Assembly (NCBI GenBank): GCA_964247055.1
Contig: OZ176050.1
Location: 11,098,001-11,162,000 of the forward strand
Length of the DNA stretch: 64,000 nucleotides
Source: Paragordius varius
Taxonomy: Eukaryota; Nematomorpha
Direction of reading: 5' to 3'
Shown here: one piece after another, positions 1-13,800 of the stretch
Layout of the letters: each line of letters opens with the position of its first letter
Position numbering within the stretch: position 1 is the stretch's first letter
The notes under the pieces: generated by a model
Seen by the model: the letters and a program-made list of their open reading frames with translations, nothing else
Told to the model about the DNA's origin: nothing
The model's database searches: none
Translations under genes and position numbers: made by a program

Positions 1-185
1 AAAATTCACAATCATAATAATCAACAAATATGTATTAATAAAAGCGCGTATACCAATTTTATCAATTTAATTGTTTTAAATATTATAAAATTCCCAACAC
101 AGCCCATTTGGGACTAACATTAAATTTATCATTATAAATGAACCCCAAAAATAACGTGGCATTAGTTTACGCGTTGAACACCCTT
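1..185. other. Intergenic, nothing recognised
   Basis: AT-rich sequence downstream of the ethanolamine kinase stop codon. An AATAAA string overlaps the stop codon on the minus strand, so the poly(A) site may lie just inside this stretch. No other feature is seen. Confidence 0.5.
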
Positions 186-2147
186 TTATTTTTGGAGAAT
201 AGTGGGATCGGATTTTAGTCTAACATATTCATTGAATCGTATTTTGGCATATGCAAAAAAATCAAACGTTTTATCACTGACTTGACTTTGTAAAAGGGCC
301 CAAACACCCCAATACAAATGTGGTCCTAGGATGAAAGCATCTAATTGACGCATTAACAAATCCACACCGCATTTCATCTCATGCGAATCGAATTTGGAAT
401 CATCGAAAAAAGTTTCAATATTCACATCATTAATTTTAGATAATGAAGTGGTCTTTTCGTTTGTAATATTTTTATTATCATTATTATTGGATTCTTCTTT
501 ATGAGATGGAGGGTGTCTTTGATAAAAGTCCCAAGCTTTCCAGTAAAACGTTAACCAGAGACGTCGGAAAGCGCTACTGGGAAATAAATCGTAATTCACT
601 GTTTCCAAACCTATGATAAAGATATTAATAGGAAAAAAAATTAGCTGGATACTATTTTTTATGTATTTTAAATTTATAAAACAATAAAACTGTTGCTCAT
701 GGAAAAATAATTTAAATTAAAAAATAATTTATAAGATGTTCACGTTAAAAATATATTTATTGAATAAAATTGTTATTATGGAAAAAACAAAAATAATAAC
801 TTATCTCATTCAGTTATCTAAAATGAACAGCTTTGTTGACGAATAAAATTATAGCTTTATAAATCTTTGTAAACGCTATAACACATAAATTATATCAACA
901 AGAGCAAATCATTAAAAAATATTTGTAAAAAAATTTTTCACATGACGCATAAAATGTCATTATTTCAAACAATATTTGGCAAAATATAAAGATTAAAGTC
1001 GTCATGTTTACCACAAAATTCGCAAAAAAATTGAGCAATATCAAAGGCCTGAAAATTGAAATCTCCATACTCCAAATCGATAAATGTGACATCCTTATTG
1101 CAAGGATCAAACACTATATTGTCCAAGAGTAAATCATTGTGGCAAAAAACTATAGGCGATTTCAATGGAATAAATAGGGATTCTAAATAATCAATTTCTT
1201 TCCAGGGATCGATAGGGAGTTTGGACAATAGGTGTGATCTACGACAAAAAATAAAATTATTGCTACATTAGTTAAATCATGATAAAATATTGTTTATTAT
1301 AATCATAAAAAAATACAAACATTTAATTAAAGATTGGATTGATAAGTATTTATTACTTATCAAAGTTATTAACTTGCTTTTGGATCGAAATATCTGTTTT
1401 GACGGGAATATTGTTGTTGCTAGTAGGATTATTTGTGAAGAATGGTAAAATAAGTGAGGCCCATTTTTTGATAGTTGGAAAAAAACATGGTTCTTTGATA
1501 AAACTGTTTTTGATTTGGGAATTAAGCATATCCAAGCAAGCCATATCTTCCAAATGCTGGGATATTTTTCTTATGGTAGGTTTATTTATGCGAACAGTGG
1601 GAAGATAACTAGGATCTGGAAATGATGAATGCATTAAAGCCATTTGTTTGGCAATTAAAGGATAATAAGCTGGATTTTTAACATTTGAAGTATTTATAAT
1701 GATTCCCGGGGCATAATGATAACATAAGCCATTATCAAAAACACCATACAATTCTTTACCACATCCAATGCTCCACATAGCCACCAAATTTTCAATTTCT
1801 TTACGACGATCAATTATTACTTCAGTTTTATTACCAAAAAGCCGTATTAATACAACGTCAACATTGGATGTACCCTTTTCTAAATTATTTATTTCGCTTA
1901 ATGGTAGTAAAGATGCGCTATAAATTGTATTAGTAGTTCCTATAAATATAAAAATTAACATACCCTTATCAAACTGCTTTATAATGATATCTTCTTGTTT
2001 CCATTTTGGCCGTATATGTTTGAGTAACTCCAAAAATTTGTCCTTAACATTATTTTGTAAAATTTCTATGTCGAAAAATGGAATTTGGTAGAAATTTTTA
2101 GTCATCTCAATGATCCATGTGTTCGACACTTTTTTGTTTGTTCTCAT
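186..2147 (-). CDS. ETNK: Ethanolamine kinase
   Basis: Phosphorylates ethanolamine with ATP, the first step of the CDP-ethanolamine route to phosphatidylethanolamine; a cytosolic enzyme. Exons on the minus strand are 2147-1964, 1939-1357, 1238-1012 and 610-186, which join in phase to 1419 nt (472 aa), close to the family length. Family marks in order are the substrate-lobe motif KGTTNTIYSA, LIRLFGNKTEVIIDR, GLCYHYAPG, the catalytic Brenner-type loop FCHNDLLLDNIVFD, the metal-binding stretch FIDLEYGDFNFQAFDIAQFF, and the C-terminal WGVWALLQSQVSDKTFDFF. The C-terminal block fits ethanolamine rather than choline kinases. The first ATG of the open frame is used; a second Met 14 codons on is an alternative start. 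Intron 1 would be only 24 nt. The splice sites of introns 2 and 3 (GTAATA, GTAAAC donors) restore family alignment exactly. Seen: motifs and phases. Inferred: substrate preference. Confidence 0.93.
1940..1963 (-). other. Ultrashort 24-nt intron in ethanolamine kinase
   Basis: On the minus strand this segment starts GTATGT and ends TTATAG, and is AT-rich throughout. Removing it turns an 8-residue insertion, absent from the family as I know it, into the expected conserved G-x-TN loop (KGTTNT). It is a multiple of three with no stop, so retention would not break the frame. That leaves a real but variable in-frame insertion as the alternative. It lies 184 coding nt from the ATG. Confidence 0.72.
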
Positions 2148-3433
2148 ATTTCGTACAGACCTTAAAATAGCATAGTTCCTATTTTTTGATTATAAAAAAG
2201 GGTCTTTCAATGACAGCGTGTTATTTTTTACATTTATTATCTCATTCGTTATATGGCATTTATATTTCCACTGGTTATAACAACCCTATCCCCGACGCAA
2301 CTAGGCGGCTGTCACTGAAACATCATTCACTGGAGTATGGAAGGGCGGCAAAGGACGCCTTCTGTGCGATGTGGGCCTGCTAGATCCTTTTCTTGATACA
2401 CCTTGCTACTAAGTCATATTTCACTAAATCAAGTTTTTTAGTGAGAATTTGTTTTATGTGTTTTGAAGAATTATCCCAAATAATGAATTAACCCTAATAT
2501 TAAGACGATTGTTGATTGGGCCTAATTATTGAATAATAAAAATATAATATAAGGTTGTGCTGGTCAAAAAAATTGCCCAACTGACGGCTTAATAATGCAG
2601 TCTTTTATTATCGGTCAATAACGGGTAAGATCGAATTTTATTAGTTACGAATTAATATTATTTGATTCTTTAAAAATGGAAAGTAGAAAAACCACTTCAA
2701 ACCTTTTACTCATTCGGTTTGGTGATAGCTCCGATAATTTTTATAATTTATCATATAAAATCCTAAAATGTTGACACTTATACCGTGATAGCATAATTTA
2801 TTTTATGGATATGAATTTAAGACTCGTTGACATTTGTCATATGGACGTCGGGCGCTTTATTTTTAACAGCAACAGCATATTGAGTAGATCGAGGTCATGA
2901 TGCATCGGGCGCCATAGTTGAGGGGGCGCCGGATTTTAAAAAATTTTATTTAATTAAAAAATAGATATTTAAAAGTTATTTATTATTTTAAATATAATAT
3001 ACACAAAAAATCACCCATTTTTTAGTGGTCATGACCTTTAATCTTGTAAAATATCTCCTTTAGTATTTTTACTTTTTAAATCTAACCAACGGTTTCATAT
3101 CCTTAATTATTGTATCTCTTCACTTTATCTTCAAGCGCCTACCTTTCTCAACCTCAGTCGTTTCACATTCATGTACCTACCTTAAAATATTTGCCACCAA
3201 AGTGCAGATAGGATAAGATTTTTTATGTTAGTATTTTTTTAAAATTATATATATTATTATTGCAATTTAATTCAGGCAAAATTGAATGAATTTATTAGGG
3301 TAGATTTTTGATTACTATAAGTAATCTTTGTCAAACGTAAAAAATAAAATTAATGCCACCCATTATGTAAAAATTCAAGATCAATTTCCAAAATAAATGT
3401 TATTTTTTTTCTAATTTAGATCTTGGTATACAC
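2148..3433. other. Intergenic with two GC-richer islands
   Basis: Space upstream of the ethanolamine kinase start. Two patches, about 2240-2400 and 2820-2945, are clearly richer in G and C than their surroundings. The second contains repeated GGGCGC-type strings (CGGGCGC at 2848 and 2908, GGGGGCGCC near 2925). I recognise neither; degraded repeat copies are the likeliest explanation. The kinase promoter should lie here, but no TATA box or other element is convincing. Confidence 0.35.
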
Positions 3434-4060
3434 CAGGGTTGGCCCGGTAGACCGCGGTCGATTTTGTGCCCGCGTTCCAAAACGTGCCCGCCTGATAATT
3501 TTTTAAAAAATAAAAAATATATTTTTGCATGGAATTTTTTTCGCAAAATTATTTACTAAACCATCTAACATCTGTAAAAAAACTGTTGCACGATACTTTA
3601 TTCGCTTTGAAGAATTTACTATCTTGAAGCATATGTTCATTATTTATAACATGCATGCAGTAATCCATAAAATCTGGTAAATTATGAAGATCTTTGCCAA
3701 GAGCTACAAATTCATTTTTTACTTCAATCATCTAAACTCCGTGGCATGATGTACATTTAATTATCCATTGTTAATTAATTGAATAAATGTTTTAGTATGT
3801 GTGCTGATTGTGGCAAACAGAGGTCTTTTAAATCATCGTAATAGTATTTTGATAAAATTAAGATTCTATATAAAAGAACTACTCAAAAATAATTATTTTC
3901 ATAATATTTATTTTAAAATGGCCTTAGCTAGTCACCCTAATCCTAAATAGATAGTCTCAAGGTGATAAATGAATCTTTAAATACCTAATATTAATGCGTG
4001 CCCGGGTAATTTTTTCTCCCAAAAAAGTAGCTCGCGGGAAAAAAAGGTTGGCCACCCCTG
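3434..4060. mobile_element. hAT-type DNA transposon relic
   Basis: The ends are imperfect inverted repeats: CAGGGTTGGCC on the left and GGCCACCCCTG on the right. They are flanked by a 7/8-matching 8-bp duplication, GTATACAC and GTATATAC, the size typical of hAT elements. Length is 627 bp, much shorter than an autonomous element. A 60-codon minus-strand open frame inside (3731-3549) ends FFTDVRWFSK. The VRW-S string resembles a short piece of hAT-related transposases, but the rest of the frame does not clearly align. A non-autonomous or internally deleted copy is most likely. Confidence 0.72.
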
Positions 4061-7000
4061 GTATATACATTTACATACGTTATGCTGTGTTGTTTTCCCT
4101 TTTTTCGTTTCCCTTACCATTTTTTTGGCTCAATGGCAACTTTACTATTTTTTTATTGAATTTAAATATTTATTATCCAATAGAGAGGTATCAAATATGA
4201 TAATATATTTATTTTGATACATCTATTTTCAGTATATTTTTAATATACAAAACATTGTGTGCAAAAAAGTGGGTTAATTTGATTTAACGATATTTTTTTC
4301 TCATGAGATAACTTATGACTAGCGTATTCATGCGAAAAAATTTTTATTTGTTGCAGCTTAGTTTTTGAAATATAAAGAAAAAATCGAAATCGGGCAAAAA
4401 GTGAAAATTAAGGATAATTCAAAAAATAATGACAAAATTTGAAATATTATGGTTTATTATTATTTTAGGAGATATTTTCGATATATAAATAGCCTAAAAT
4501 CATATAGTTAGGGTTTCTATAAAATTTCAGCTCAAAAGATGGCGTTTTTTTATCACACTTAAAAGAGTAAATAATTTAATGAAACTATATTGAAATAATT
4601 TTTTAATTATTTAATAGTTAAACTCAATATCAAAAACTTAACATTAATATTTTATTCAGTATGTTTGGCGGCAAATTTCAAAATTTGTATCCATATGATG
4701 GATAACTCTTCTACGCGCATTTTATATGTGGGTCTTATTTAAAAGTTTGGTTTAAATAATTTATTATCCCTGCAATTAATACCCGTAAATAATTTAGCGG
4801 CGAAAAGCTTCAGGCCTAGAAGGCTTTAGCCAAAGATCTTGAGGTTTCAATAAAATAAAAAATATCAAATCTTAAAAGATTAATTTGTGTTTTTCGGTCC
4901 ATCGTTAAATAACTTTTGCAATGGTTTCAATTTGCTTCATATTTTAGAAATATTTAGTTTTAAACATTCTTCTCCCCACCCACCCAGTTTGTATCGGAAC
5001 CGTAATGAATGTGTTATATACAAGTGTTAAAATAGTCTATATGGTTATTTTTAAAAAAAATACTGGTCTTTGTGTTAATAAATTCTATCTGTATAATTAC
5101 AATTTTTACAGTATATAATTCGCAGCTGGAGTGACTCTTGTGCTATTTGTAAAGATTTAAAAATAGCATTTTTTTACAAATAACTGGACAAATTTTAATA
5201 TTAACCAAAATTTTTTAACATATATTTCATAACGTGGCAGGCCAATCTAAATACGTTATATCTATCTGTATTTTAACCTATCTCATTTTGGAATATGTCA
5301 CGCATGTGTAAGTTTCGGGAAAACTAATAAGGGTAACCTGATTACATTTTATTATTTTTTATACTTATTTGGCTAATCTTGCCAAATCTCAATAGATTTA
5401 AGTGTTTAGATTTTTTTTTTATATTTTTTTAAATTGAAATCGGTATTGAAATGGTATTTTTAACAAGATGATGATCAAAATTGAATCGCACAAGTTTCAA
5501 ATAAAAACTGAAAATTTTTATCAAAAATTAAAATTAAACAACAATAGAAATAAATAATACCGGAATTTATTTAACACTGAAAAATATACAATATGTCCAG
5601 GGGTAAAAAAACCTGATAAAGTTTATTTACTGATACGATATCAGATTATGGTGCTTTTGGCTTTAGCCCTTACAAGTGGTTTAAGATAATTATTACACAT
5701 TTGTGGGTGCTCCATATCAGAAAATGGCAAAATTTGAGCACATATTTTGTAATAATATTTTTTTGGTGAAAGCTATATGCTTTATTCTAAAAAATATCAC
5801 TTAAATATACTATAAACTACTTAAAAAGCTCAACAATATTTTTTTAAAAAAATATTTTTATGTGTGGGCTCCGAAAGTCCCAAATTTTTTCGCTTTTCTA
5901 AAATAGGCTATCTAAAATAAACGCAAAAATCCGCGATTGCACCATAAAATTTTTAAATATATACAAAATTTTAACATAAAAATATATTTTAAAACCATAT
6001 TTTTTACAAAAATATTTTATTTCAAAATTCTGTTGAAGTGTACTTCCATTTTTAGGCATGATGGAAACGATATAAACGCTTTTAGATATTATACAAAAAC
6101 TTTTTCTATATAATTTAATGACGCTAAACATTTCTCTCGCTTCAGAATTTAAAAATGATGGTTCGTTTACCAAATTTTTTGCGAATATTTATAAAATTAC
6201 ATAATTTTTTGTATTAGGAAAAATTGCCAGTAAGATGCATCTTAAATTATTCTTCATCGATTCCGTGAACCCTCGAAAAAAACATTCGCAAAAATCATGA
6301 TAAATTTAAATGTATTTTTATAATACAAAAAATCAAGCAAACTTTTTGGTTATTAATAGTGTATAACTGTTTTTATCAAGAATTTGATTTATGTCTGTAA
6401 CATATACCGTTCAAATTTATATTCGCTTATTCGTATAAAAACATAAATTCATAAACATCTTCGATTCAATTGAGCATATTTTAGTTTGAAGGATTACAAA
6501 AAATAATTTGGAATATCATTTAACATATCATGTTGAATCAATTATATGATGATAGGTTAAATGAAATCTAGGTATATTTAACTTATAATAATTTCTTGAC
6601 TTGACTAACAATTGATTATCACTAATATTGATTAACAAAAATATTATAATTAAAGGCATATTTTTTATCTATCAAATATTAATCTTGATTAATATGATCA
6701 AATCTTCTTTTTATATAAATTAAAAAACAAAGGATATTTTATACCATTAAAACGTGTAAAAAAAATTTACTCATAAAATTTTTACAAATGTAACGTTTAA
6801 AATCCTAATATGATGTTAGATTTTATAATCTCTTGTTTGCAAATGGGCTACCAAAATGAGTAGCAAAACATGAATCAGCTTGGATAGATATATTTGGAAT
6901 TCGCTATGGACATGGAACAAACTTTTTGACTGATAAAATAGCGCAAAAAAATAACTATTTCATAATAATTGTGTATAAAATAAGAAAATAATTAATAATT

Positions 7001-7885
7001 AGTATGTATCATACCCAAAAACATTATGCTAATCTTGTGGTAAAATGTAAGATAGACGGATAGTTACTCAAATTTTGGGTAACGGACAAAATATTTAAAA
7101 AATATATAATATTATATGAACATGGGCGCCATTGAGTTTAAAAATCAATAATTCCGAATTGTATAATTGTTTTTCATGTGCATTATTTCATAAATCTTGA
7201 AATGATCAAAATAATTTCCGCAAGATTTGAATTGCGATGCAAAAAAATGTTAAATTCATAAGCAAAAGGCTTGCCTCAAGTGTTTTAACACCGATCTTCA
7301 AGTTTACGTTTGCTGAAATAAACCTAATCAACTTGCCACACTTGACTTGCAAGTCAAATTCAACCTTTTTATCACCTTACCCAATATTTAATTTTTTTCG
7401 TATGTTAAAATTATTATTTTTTAAAAAATATTTCCTTTTACCGGTAGTTTATGGTTATATTTTAGAAATATTATTTGGAATAAAGCATTTAGCTTTCACC
7501 AAAAAAATTTATAAAAATGTGCGCAATTGCCATTTTTATATGGAGAACTTACCACAAATAAATAAGTAGGGTGTATGTATAACATTGCGTTCAATGGGTT
7601 TTAAAAAATTTTTTTAGTAAAATATATATATTTAGATGGAAAAATGTATCAGGATTATCATGTATTGTTTTGACCTTATATTTTTTAAGACCCTCGTTTT
7701 GTTGATCGTCTCTATTTTAAAAATTAAGTATATTATTAACTTAAAAAAGAATTTGAAAATGTCTATTAAATATTTTTATTTAATAATTTAATAATGATGT
7801 GTTTTTTGATAATTTCAATTTATACAGCAGCGTCTACCAAAATTGTTTTATCCATGTGATATTCACCTCTCAGGTAAAACAAAGC
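4061..7885. other. Long intergenic stretch, no gene recognised
   Basis: This region contains only very AT-rich sequence with short open frames of low-complexity composition. It should include the promoter of the CD109-like gene, whose first coding ATG is at 7886. I see no RNA gene, repeat array or transposon end that I can defend. Confidence 0.4.
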
Positions 7886-10800
7886 ATGCTTTATGGGTTA
7901 ATTTTATTTTTGTGTTTTCTGGAAACTAAATCACAAGTTATTCCTAAAAGCGTTGACAACAACGTTGGTAATGTTTTTACATCTTCACGCTTCTCCGACC
8001 ATGTAACCGAAGATGACCGCAAACATTTTAAGATAAAGCGCAAAACGTAATTTAAATTTAAATGTTTTAACAATTTATATAATATACATAGCATAAAATC
8101 TGTACTTGTATTTATTGGATGTATTTTGTTTTTTCTATGTATTAGAAAATATGTTATCGTACACTCAACACATATTCAGCCAAACAAACCCCTAGTAATT
8201 TCCATCAATCATATCAGTGATATTGAAACATTTACCAATAATGGTCAACTTAATGAACGAACTGAACCAATTCCCAATCGATTAGTTGTAAAAGCAGCAC
8301 TTTATGGCCCCTCTAGTGAACAAATCGGTTTGTCTATGGAAAAATCAGTGGATGAAGGTTATAATTTTTGTATATGATTCATAAAAATTTAATTATAATA
8401 GGCATTTCTAATTGTCAAAAATTAATAATTATCATATTCTATCCTTAAATTTTATTGGCACTTCAATTTTTCACTTTTGTCCTAGTTTACCTTTTGGGGT
8501 AGTATATCCCAGACCTTAATTTTGCATATAAACAACAGTTTTAGAAGTTATTTTAGTCTTAATTGAATTATCAAACATTGTTCTCATGGATTAGATCAAA
8601 TATATTTTTCACAGTTTTGTGACTTCTATTGAAACAGCTCCAAAACACGATTGAATAAAACAGCTTATATTAAAATAGAAAATATCAAGTTTTTGCTGGT
8701 TAAATATAGACTAAAGGTTTTTAAAGTTAATTATACACATTTTTTAACCATATTATATATTTGTCTGTTGAATTAGCGATTTAAAAAAATTTATAGAAAA
8801 AAATGGCGGCAAAAAAGTTTGAGTACAATTTTACATTTTTTTAACAAAAAATTTTTTGTATGCGCTTAAAAAGTTAAAAAAGCATATGTTTAAATTCGGC
8901 TTATTTTTAAAATATTCAAATTTCAAATCGCTCTGAGATATCAAATTCCCCAAAAGCTAATGTGTTAGTATCATCCCATACTTCTTCCATATATTTATTA
9001 ATTTATTAAAATTTTTATTTAATTAGTTTTTAATTAGATAAAAGCCGTATTTTATGGAAAATAACCTGTAAAAATTACACTTTTTACCTTTTACACATAT
9101 TTTTTGACAATATAAAATATGTATTATACAGGTTTTTCTGACCTCATTAAAATACCAGTTCCACCTAATATTAAAGCTGGCGACTATAAAATTGGTTTAA
9201 TTGGGCATTTGATACAACACAAAACTATTTCACCCATATCTCATCCCCAACTTAACAGTTATAATGATCATGATGATGATGATTCCTCTTTAAAACACTC
9301 AGATTTATATTCTAAAGTTCTTTTCGATCAAATTATACCCGTAAAATATGATGGTCACGTTTTAGCCCTTATGATACAAATGGAAAAGCCTGTTTATAAG
9401 CAAGGACAATTAGGTATGTATATTAAAAGGATTACTCCCAATGATTTGATTAATAATATTAACTTATATCTCCGTGTATTTAGTTCGATTCCGAGTCGTC
9501 ATGTTACAGCCAAATTTTAAACCGTATTTAGATACAGCAAACATTTATATCATGGTAATATTTTAGCTTTTTCATTTGTTACGATTAATTATTTGAAATG
9601 TGTTAATATATACAGCTTACTTTTTTACATTTATGATAGGGGCACAAATTTAGTTTATAGAAAGATCAATTTTTTTGCTTTTTCATGCATTAGATCCATG
9701 TTTACTATCATAAGTGATATCTGGTAGTATAAGAATGAAAAATAAGCAATTTATAAGGTATGCTTGTTTTTGTTATAGGATCCCTATGGTAATACATTAC
9801 AAAGGTGGCTTAATCGACAAAGTAATATGGGTGCTTTAACATTGGAATATCAGTTAGGTCGAAGACCACAATTTGGTTTATGGTCCATTAATGTAACCGT
9901 TTTGGTAAGAAATATATATTTTAGGTTTTTTACTATTACTTTAGATTTTATTTTTTTCAGCCATGTACAAAGATACTATCAAGTCAAAATTTTTGACGAG
10001 TTTTTTTCAAAAAAAATTATAGAAATAATATTATATTTAAAAAAGTTTGTGATTCATTTTGATTTTATGATTTTCATCTCATGATTTTTTGGTCGTCTTA
10101 TTAAAACTATCTATTATATTTAATTATTTTTTATTTATTTAGGGTCAAACAGAGACCACAACCTTTCTAGTTGAAGAATACTGTAAGTTTTAGTTTTTTT
10201 TTAAATTTACAATTTTGATTGTTTCTAGTATTTAAATTACACTAGTCGACAAATTTGGACATTTTTAAGCACCACCACTCAAACTTTTTAAATTATGACT
10301 AATTTCAGTGTTTTAAAACCGAATTTGAAAAAATTTTTGATCCCGCCAATCAGAATTTTGAAATTTTATAGGTTTTTCAATTTTTCAAAAACAAGAGAAA
10401 ATCGAGAGAAAATTAAATATAACTTTATAATAAAATGTTATTATATTATAAACTTAATATCATTTAATAAAGCGTTTTAAACGCTATCTTTTGAATATAA
10501 ATATGTCATTTAAATATCAGAGAGAAAAAAATAGTACGGACTTAAACGTCAAAATTTAGTCTTTTTTTTAAGTGAATTTTTAACACATATAAAATTTTTT
10601 TAAAAAAATACTAAAAAAGGCATTCTATGGTTTAAACCTTCGGCTTTCAGATAGGCTATATTTTTTTTGTTAGATTTCGTTCTTTCGAGTACTTATTAGA
10701 CTTTTTCTCTTGAGTTGGTTCTTATAAAAAATCCTTTATTTATACCTAGTGGATATACCTTATTTTTTTAAAATTATTGGTTGTTTTGTATTTTGAATTT

Positions 10801-13800
10801 CAGATGGATCTTGTGAAGCCACCTTTAGTAGAATTTACTGTTATGGGGTTGGACCATTTGTATTTACCTAATTTATATTCAATTTAATTGTAGAATTTAT
10901 CTAACTTTATTCTGTAAATTGGTTAATTTGACATGTCAATTTGCATGGATTTTGCTTGAAAGTCTCTCTTATCGGGCTCTACGATTACTTATTGTTATCT
11001 TTGCAATATCTGGCATAATAATAGGATCGCTTGGGGGATTTGCCAAGCTTGTGCAGCCGCCCGGATCTATCACACTATACTAAGCCCTTTTAGATTTTTA
11101 ATACTTTGGCTCTTAGCTTGTTTAGTTAATGCCTAGAATTTGTTATCCATGCATGGAATATTACTTGTATCGACTTGCTTGTTTGAATATTTAAACATAT
11201 GTTCACGAGGAATGATTGTTATTCTTGAATTAAATACAAATTTTAAAATTTAATTTTGGAAGAATCCTATTGGTATTTTCTTTTTTGTTTTGGTCTTTCC
11301 ATGCCATTAGGTATCAGAAAATGCAAAAATAATGGGGTGTTGCAAAACCTTGTTGAACAGTGTTATTGATATATACGGGAATTATCAGAAAGCTTTTTTA
11401 TATAGTTTTTTTATTAATTATTTAATTTTATTTATTAATATGTATACTAAAAATAGATGAGAACCAATTCGAAGTTAATGTTACCACCGTTAATCTTTTA
11501 TCCGATCAAACAGATCATTTTGATATCACGATAGAGGCTAAGTATATTATATTATAATTTATATATATTTTTACTTAAATTATTAGAACAATTTTACATA
11601 AATGTAGGAATATATTCAATTATACCGTTAATTAGTTGATTAACTTCATTAATTATTATAATGACATTTAAAATATAAAATCTATATATATATATATATA
11701 TATATATAGTTACACATATCAAGAAGGTGTTTATGGCAAGGCACAACTAGAGTTAATCCTTTTAACTCCGATGGAATATATAAATTTCATTGTGTACAAT
11801 GATTTACCCCTTACACATAATACGTATGTTGATACAAAATCTGTTCAAAATATCCTTACCACTCATAACCCAATACATGGACAATTGGATAATTTTGCTA
11901 GATATCGTGTCAACATAGAAACGGTATTTTATATAATTTATTGTCCTCAGATATTTGTACATGTATTTGAGTTATATCTTTTTAATGCTAAAAAATATTT
12001 ATTAAATCAAAGAAAACATGGTATTCTTTCAAACATTTTCCTATGATTTCATTTTAATCTTGGGGATATCTTTGGATAAAAGTCATTTATCTCAAATATG
12101 TTTTTTATAAATATAAAGCGATTCATTTTTTATCTTTATAGTTTATAAGATTGATAATAATTTCATAGGTATGCTCTTTAATTACCACCAAATCATGCTA
12201 AATATATATATTATATAATATGTTCTGTGTTTTGATGCGCATTTGTGAAATTTTTATTCAAAATAACTTAAGTGTATTATTATTCAATATAATGGACGAA
12301 TTATTAAATATGTTAAAGTATATTACAGTAATATAAGTAATTATAAACGTAACTAAAAGACACATTTTCGTTATAAAGAACAACTATATCTTTTTAAACC
12401 TAAATTTTTTGATGTAACCTTTTGTTTTAGATACAATAAGGAATAAAGAATTTCGAATAAATATTCTTTGCATTATGGATTAGGCTGAAACAGTATGTTT
12501 TAAAATGATATAATGTAATATCAGCAAATTAATAATAAATTTATTAATGAATTTTCGTTTGATTCATCTAACTTCTTCGGATTAACATAAAAATAAAATT
12601 AAAATAAAGATACAAAATAAAATTATAAAATATTTTTTAAAAATAAAGATGTGTATTTTATGAAGAAATCCGTTACTGGGTTAATACGATTAATTTCTTT
12701 TTGTCTGTTTATCAAAAAGTACACAAAGCCGCAGAAAGAAGAAACAAAGTAAATGTGTCGGCACTTGCATATCATGCACACAAGTACAGACACAAAATTG
12801 ATTGGGAGAACGTTGAGATTTTAGATAACGAAGAAAAAGACGCTAGAAGATTATTAAAAGAAAACTATATAAATAATGAAGATAAATTGATAAACAGACA
12901 AAAAGTAATTAATCGTATTAACCCAGTAACGGATTTCTTTATAAATAGATACACATCTTTATTTTTATAAAATATTTTATAAATTTATTTTGTATCATTT
13001 TAATTTTATTTTTATGTTAATCCGAAGAAGTTAGATGAATCTAACGATTAAAAAATTTATTATTAATTTGCTGATATTACATTATATCATTCTAAAAGGA
13101 ATAAAGAAGTGAATTGATAAAACATACATTTTACAATTGTTTTCAATCTTTTTACATAGATAAAAATTATAGCTGTTAAATAAAATGTTAGTTTTTAAAT
13201 TTTACGTTTTATCTCTATTTTAATATTATCTGTATGTCTAGTTTCGGGGTCGATATGTTCATCGCATTTCCCTTAATGATATCAATGTCCTTAATCAACT
13301 TTCAATGATGTTTGACTCTAAGAGTTTAAACTCAAATAAAAAAGCAAGTACGGAACATAGTGTTAAACGCTTAAGACAAAACATGATTGGTAAATTATTG
13401 TTTATTAATGCATCAATCTTTGACCCTAAACTCAATAAAAGTGTTATGGGATGGACGAAGGTACCTATACATAACTCATTACTGGAATTACAATGCCAAC
13501 TTTTGAATGGAAATCAAAAGTATGTTTTTTAATATTTTTTTGCGGCTAAAAATTTTTCTTTGTGCCTTTTATGGATTAGTTTTATGCAGTAGTTAGGTTA
13601 TATAATTTATAGAGGCTAACTTGCGTTTTTCATAAATGTCTTAGTTAAATGATTTCAGTTGATTAAGTTTTTTATTATGGATGTATCATTTATGCATATA
13701 TATTGGTTACTGCTAATTTATCAATATAATTTATAGAAAATACCAAGATAACAGTCCTAATAACCCGATTATTAATGATTGGATCACGTATAAATCCGGA

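Noticed and set aside
1339-1608. Plus-strand open frame opposite ethanolamine kinase
   Set aside because: It is the antisense of a well-supported coding exon.
7237-7569. 110-codon open frame starting with ATG upstream of the CD109-like gene
   Set aside because: No family resemblance, Phe/Lys/Leu-rich composition expected from AT-rich DNA, and no splice link to the downstream exons.
10804-10880. Possible extra CD109-like exon after a TTTCAG
   Set aside because: In the required phase it soon meets a stop with no good donor before it. Skipping it gives a continuous family match (EEY to YENQFEV).
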